17,744 nucleotides of DNA from JBKHBQ01 sp046542305 (lineage in GTDB: Bacteria; Bacteroidota; Bacteroidia; Bacteroidales; 4484-276): NCBI GenBank assembly GCA_046542305.1, contig JBKHBQ010000055.1:1-17744 (forward strand), in the 5' to 3' direction. Position numbers and translations under genes: made by a program. The notes beneath the pieces were generated by a model. The model saw nothing but the letters and a program-made list of their open reading frames with translations, ran no database searches and was not told where the DNA came from. Of the stretch, positions 14,885-17,744 are shown piece after piece. The stretch's first letter is position 1. Every line of letters begins with the position of its first letter.

Positions 14885-15097
14885 TCAGGCATCTTTAAAC
14901 CTGAAAGAAACCCTTAGCTTTGTGCGAAAAGCCACTACCTTTCCATCTTCTATTTTCAGGTCGTGCTCCACCACTTCGGCAATCCTTAATTCATCCAGCG
15001 TGCGGGCAGCCCGTTCGATGGCTTTGGTAGCAGCTTCCTCCCACGAATTGGGACTTGTGCCAATAATTTCAATTACCTTGTAAATGCTGTCATTCAT
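14885..15097 (-). CDS. Dodecin-family protein
   Basis: The 70-residue product matches dodecin from end to end: YKVIEIIGTSPNSWEEAATK, then AIERAARTLDELRIAEVVEH and IEDGKVVAFRTKLRVSFRF. Dodecins are small beta-alpha-beta-beta subunits that assemble into hollow dodecamers and store or buffer flavins. The residue that normally stacks on the flavin ring (a Trp in the 'rnlrWfEV' stretch) is Ile39 here, and the position of the Gln in 'yQVtlkv' is Arg58, so flavin binding may be changed or lost. The gene is monocistronic: its own promoter at 15129-15157, an unusually good Shine-Dalgarno AAAGGAGG 8 nt upstream of the ATG, and a strong terminator. Confidence 0.9.
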   Translation of the reverse strand: MNDSIYKVIEIIGTSPNSWEEAATKAIERAARTLDELRIAEVVEHDLKIEDGKVVAFRTKLRVSFRFKDA

Positions 15098-15100
15098 AAT

Positions 15101-15110
15101 TTCCTCCTTT
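15101..15110 (-). promoter_or_regulatory. Strong ribosome binding site of dodecin
   Basis: The minus strand reads AAAGGAGGAA just before ATTATG. Nearly full anti-SD complementarity is uncommon in this window and suggests high translation. Confidence 0.7.
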
Positions 15111-15128
15111 TATTTTGTTAAAAGCCTA

Positions 15129-15157
15129 AATATATAAAATTACCGGGCAAAAGTCAA
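15129..15157 (-). promoter_or_regulatory. Sigma70-like promoter of dodecin
   Basis: On the minus strand TTGACT (15157-15152) and TATATT (15134-15129) are separated by exactly 17 nt, five of six matches to each half of the E. coli consensus. An overlapping Bacteroidetes-type reading (TATATTTA with TTTG 13 nt upstream) has poor spacing, so the sigma70-like reading fits better. Confidence 0.45.
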
Positions 15158-15204
15158 GTTTAGGCCTATGACTTATCGCATGAGAAAAAAAGAGAGGGAT
15201 ATTT

Positions 15205-15233
15205 TTTGCTTTAACTGATAATTATTACTTTAG
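15205..15233 (+). promoter_or_regulatory. Probable promoter of the deacetylase gene
   Basis: TTTG at 15205-15208 and TACTTTAG at 15226-15233 (one mismatch to TAnnTTTG) are 17 nt apart, the same spacing as the VTC-cluster promoter. The start codon at 15286 is about 45 nt beyond the expected start point. Confidence 0.4.
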
Positions 15234-15285
15234 CAAATCCTGCCGCCGCAGATGGCAACAGATGACACTGAAAAAGATTACTGGT

Positions 15286-16170
15286 ATGAAAATTCTGTTC
15301 AATAAGGTTTTTCTCGACCACAACATCGGAAGCATGTTCGAAGGCAGTTACCGCCTGATGGATTTTGCCGGCTACCCTGATGTGGATGCCGATGGTGAAG
15401 CATACCTGGAACTGGTGCACAGCACGGATTATATCGACAGTATTAAAGGCTGCTGCCTCAATAGCAGTTCCATTGCCGAGGTAAAACTGTCGCCTGCAAG
15501 CTACAGCGCAGCCTGTCTTGGGGTAGGATTGTCGGTAAAAGCTTGTGAGCAGGGTGATCTGGCCGTAATCAGACCTCCCGGGCATCATGCCCATCGCGAT
15601 AAAGCTTCAGGATTCTGCCTGTTCAACAACATGGCCATTGCTGCACAACTGCTGGCCAACAAGGGCAAAAATGTATTTATTCTCGATATAGACGGGCACC
15701 ACGGCGATGGTACCCAGGAGATATTTTACGAAAGCAACAAGGTGTTTTACTGTTCCATTCATCAGCAAAATACATATCCCTACACAGGTACATTTATGGA
15801 AATCGGCAGGGGAGAAGGCCTCGGCTACACCCTGAATATCCCAGTTCCGGAAAACAGCGGTGAAAGTGAGTTTCTGAAAGCTGTGAATAAAGCTATTCAG
15901 GCAGGGCTGAAATTCGGAGCGGATGTGGTGGGCGTTAGTGCAGGCTTCGACGGCTACCGAAAGGACCGCCTGCTTAATTTAAATTATTCGCTTCATGCAT
16001 TTTACGAATGCGGATATCAGCTTAGCAAGGCCTTCAACGATGTTTTCGCAATCCTGGAAGGCGGATATCACCCCGACCTGAAGGAATGTGTGGAAATGTT
16101 CGTAAACGGTGTGAACATCGGCGCCCGCCCCTCCAATATCAAATGGGATCACGAACTTTCAATCGGCTAG
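15286..16170 (+). CDS. Histone-deacetylase-family amidohydrolase
   Basis: The product has 294 residues from ATG 15286; the upstream in-frame ATG at 15262 adds eight residues not typical of the family. Motifs of the zinc-dependent HDAC/acetoin-utilisation/acetylpolyamine amidohydrolase family appear in order: RPPGHHAH (96-103) with the His pair, GFCLFNNMAIAA (109-120), LDIDGHHGDGTQEIFY (133-148) with zinc ligands Asp136 and His138, SAGFDGY (218-224) with the third ligand Asp222, and LEGGYHPD (257-264) with the active-site Tyr261. All catalytic residues are present. Bacterial members deacetylate small acetylated amines or proteins; the true substrate cannot be told. The N-terminal region is short and lacks the usual 'HPE..R' motif. 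It is divergent from the dodecin gene. Confidence 0.9.
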   Translation: MKILFNKVFLDHNIGSMFEGSYRLMDFAGYPDVDADGEAYLELVHSTDYIDSIKGCCLNSSSIAEVKLSPASYSAACLGVGLSVKACEQGDLAVIRPPGHHAHRDKASGFCLFNNMAIAAQLLANKGKNVFILDIDGHHGDGTQEIFYESNKVFYCSIHQQNTYPYTGTFMEIGRGEGLGYTLNIPVPENSGESEFLKAVNKAIQAGLKFGADVVGVSAGFDGYRKDRLLNLNYSLHAFYECGYQLSKAFNDVFAILEGGYHPDLKECVEMFVNGVNIGARPSNIKWDHELSIG

Positions 16171-16319
16171 ACAAACCGCCGTTTTCTTTCCGGGAAACAT
16201 GTTCAGGTATTGTATCGATAATCATATTCCAATGCTGGTTTCATTCGCCTAAATTGTCAATGCCAATAATTAACCATTCAGCATTTAAAATTTACACACC
16301 CATTAGTTGTAGAATACTC

Positions 16320-16374
16320 AACAGCTTTCAAACCGGTTAATCATCGGGATTTGAAAGTTGAACAGCATTTCAAA
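16320..16374. repeat. Hairpin with embedded direct repeat upstream of the 16413 gene
   Basis: CAGCTTTCAAA (16322-16332) pairs with TTTGAAAGTTG (16350-16360): 11 pairs, one of them G-U, with a 17-nt loop that itself begins CCG and ends CGG. The word AACAGCTTTCAAA (16320-16332) recurs as AACAGCATTTCAAA at 16361-16374. No T-run follows on either strand, so it does not look like a terminator for the deacetylase gene. Confidence 0.4.
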
Positions 16375-16383
16375 GACATTTAC

Positions 16384-16391
16384 TAATTTTG
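16384..16391 (+). promoter_or_regulatory. -7 element of the 16413 gene
   Basis: TAATTTTG is an exact TAnnTTTG, 21 nt before the ATG. A partial -33 element, GTTG at 16357-16360, lies 23 nt upstream, at the right edge of the hairpin described above, so the hairpin or its repeat could modulate this promoter. Confidence 0.45.
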
Positions 16392-16412
16392 CAAGTCAAC
16401 TAAAAAGGTGTA

Positions 16413-17144
16413 ATGAATATTAATTTTTTGATCGTTATTGTTGGGATTATTTTTTTGGTGGTGCTGGGCATCTGGCTTTACCCGCTGATCAAAATTCTTT
16501 CGATCAGGCTGGTTTTCGGAAAGTATAGCGCCAGGTACATTTCCGTTTATAAAATGGTTACCGGCAAGAGTCCTTTTGCCTATTGCATTAAGGATGATTT
16601 TCTAAACCACATTGCAGCATTCTACCAGAAAATCAATAGTATCGACAGCTATGATACCAAATCCGCAATCGGCTTTGCCGACACGCCGTTCGGTACCAAA
16701 TTTAAAATGGTGCTCAGGAAAAACGGCAGGCCGCTTTGTGTAAATGCCCACCGGCTCGGGTTCTTCGATATTAAAGTGCTGGGCTACCGCGAAACGCTTT
16801 TCAATTCGAACACCCGGAAACATTTTTTCTTTCTGAACAACCGGTTCTTCATGGGTGAATACCTGTTTAAGGAATCCGGACCTGAAAAAATTGCTGAGCT
16901 TGCACGTATTCTGCACAAGAAATATCTTGAAGGCATACAGGCAAAATCAGATAATTTTCTGATCAGGGGAGCCAACCAAACTTATATTCGGTTTGAACAT
17001 TCCGGTTTTTATCTGTGCGTTAAATACCTCGATCGTTCCGACGGGGAAATTGCCGGGCTGCTCGACCAATTCTGGACCAGCACTGTAAAGAAACCCGTTG
17101 ACAATGTTTCGAGTTTTGAGGAAGAGCTTAGCAAAAAACTATAA
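16413..17144 (+). CDS. Membrane-anchored protein of unknown function
   Basis: The product has 243 residues. One hydrophobic helix at residues ~4-28 (FLIVIVGIIFLVVLGIWLYP) has no cleavage site, so this is a probable signal anchor. The remaining ~210 residues form an alpha/beta domain with several aromatic strands (KHFFFLNNRFFMGEYLF, FEHSGFYLCVKYL) and a highly charged end. I do not recognise the family. GFADTPFGTKFKMVL and LCVNAHRLGFFDIKV might form a small beta-sheet ligand-binding domain, but that is only an impression. It converges with clpC; the clpC terminator lies between the two. Confidence 0.65.
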   Translation: MNINFLIVIVGIIFLVVLGIWLYPLIKILSIRLVFGKYSARYISVYKMVTGKSPFAYCIKDDFLNHIAAFYQKINSIDSYDTKSAIGFADTPFGTKFKMVLRKNGRPLCVNAHRLGFFDIKVLGYRETLFNSNTRKHFFFLNNRFFMGEYLFKESGPEKIAELARILHKKYLEGIQAKSDNFLIRGANQTYIRFEHSGFYLCVKYLDRSDGEIAGLLDQFWTSTVKKPVDNVSSFEEELSKKL

Positions 17145-17175
17145 AGTTCTGAATGGCGGCAATATGTGGAGAAGC

Positions 17176-17207
17176 AAAAAAAAGAACCCCCGCAAGTACG
17201 GAGGTTC
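17176..17207 (-). terminator. Rho-independent terminator of clpC
   Basis: GAACC (17184-17188) pairs with GGTTC (17203-17207), then after one mismatch CCG (17190-17192) pairs with CGG (17199-17201) around a 6-nt loop. Read leftward it is followed by eight T (17176-17183). It lies 26 nt after the clpC stop codon. Confidence 0.8.
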
Positions 17208-17233
17208 CTGTTGATATTTTAAAAAGCTCTGTT

Positions 17234-17744
17234 TTAGTTTTGCTCTTTGGGAGCCGGCAGCTCTTTAGGCTGCTCTTCTTCCTTGGTTATGTTGATATTC
17301 AGTTCTTCTTTACCTTCGGTATAGTCCATCACAATATGATCGCTTTCCTTTACCGTGCTTTTGATGATCTCCTCGGCGAGCGGATCTTCGATATATTTTT
17401 GGATAGCGCGTTTCAGCGGCCTTGCACCATACTGTTCGTCCCATCCTTTTTCCACAATAAAATCTTTTGCCTTAGCGGCAATATCGATGGTATAACCGAG
17501 ATCTTTCACCCGCTTGTAGAGGTGCTTAAGCTCAATATCGATAATCTTGTGAATATCCTCGCGATCGAGTGAATCGAAAATCACAATATCGTCGATACGG
17601 TTGAGGAATTCTGGAGCGAAAGTGCGTTTCAGTGCATTTTCAATTACACTCTGCGAGTGCTTGCTCCTGGCTATTTCCCTGGCTGAAGTATTGAATCCTA
17701 CACCGTGGCCGAAATCTTTCAATTGTCGGGTTCCGATATTGGAG
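17234..17744 (-). CDS. clpC: ClpC ATPase, C-terminal part (5' end beyond window)
   Basis: The frame is open from the right edge and ends at 17234, giving 169 complete codons. It carries the end of the second AAA+ domain of a Clp/Hsp100 unfoldase: SNIGTRQLKDFGHGVGF at the edge (sensor-1 region), FAPEFLNRIDDIVIF with the arginine finger, and the C-terminal D2-small domain with sensor-2 GARPLKRAIQKYIEDPLAEE. The tail is short and acidic to Pro-rich (KEEEQPKELPAPKEQN). The form of the linker and tail fits ClpC, the ClpP-partner type, better than ClpB, but the diagnostic N-terminal and middle domains are outside the window. It unfolds proteins for ClpP degradation in the cytoplasm. Confidence 0.8.
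   Translation of the reverse strand, partial: SNIGTRQLKDFGHGVGFNTSAREIARSKHSQSVIENALKRTFAPEFLNRIDDIVIFDSLDREDIHKIIDIELKHLYKRVKDLGYTIDIAAKAKDFIVEKGWDEQYGARPLKRAIQKYIEDPLAEEIIKSTVKESDHIVMDYTEGKEELNINITKEEEQPKELPAPKEQN

Overview
The window reads as chromosome from a Bacteroidota bacterium, probably of a Bacteroidales/Marinilabiliales-like lineage (the lineage is inference). Three things support this. The 896-residue secreted protein ends in a type IX secretion sorting domain. Several genes have Bacteroidetes-type promoters (TTTG near -33, TAnnTTTG near -7) and mostly lack strong Shine-Dalgarno sites. The lipoproteins and conserved hypotheticals also have that style. No tRNA, rRNA, insertion sequence, integrase or CRISPR array was seen.

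Left part (1-5200). A truncated exported glycoside hydrolase of the (alpha/alpha)6-barrel MGH1/GH63-like type runs leftward off the edge. Divergent from it is a small lipoprotein resembling chagasin-type cysteine-protease inhibitors (I42). Next come two leftward genes, an uncharacterised 371-residue protein followed by a class IV PLP aminotransferase. Upstream of them is an AT-rich stretch (3975-4406) with a good rightward promoter, a Shine-Dalgarno site, only tiny ORFs, and several inverted repeats. It is followed by a doubtful 259-codon ORF.

Centre (5235-9560). This is the most interesting block: a tightly packed rightward cluster of a VTC-domain polyphosphate polymerase, a DUF4956 membrane protein (38-nt overlap), an exported CotH-like kinase-fold protein (4-nt overlap), and, 90 nt further on, an exported protein fusing ankyrin repeats to a PPP-type metallophosphatase. 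The first three families are known to keep company in bacteria. The ankyrin-phosphatase looks like an added fourth member, which would put a candidate phosphotransferase and a candidate phosphatase outside the cytoplasm beside a polyphosphate-making enzyme.

Right part (9566-17744). A leftward stand-alone LON-domain protein is followed by a rightward lipoprotein of unknown function, the large VCBS/FG-GAP protein with its type IX sorting domain, a 40-residue single-helix membrane protein that is easily missed, a leftward dodecin-family protein with its own sigma70-like promoter, strong ribosome binding site and terminator, a rightward histone-deacetylase-family amidohydrolase, a membrane-anchored protein of unknown function, and the C-terminal part of ClpC running leftward from the right edge with a clear terminator. 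All functional assignments come from reading motifs by eye. No database search was run.
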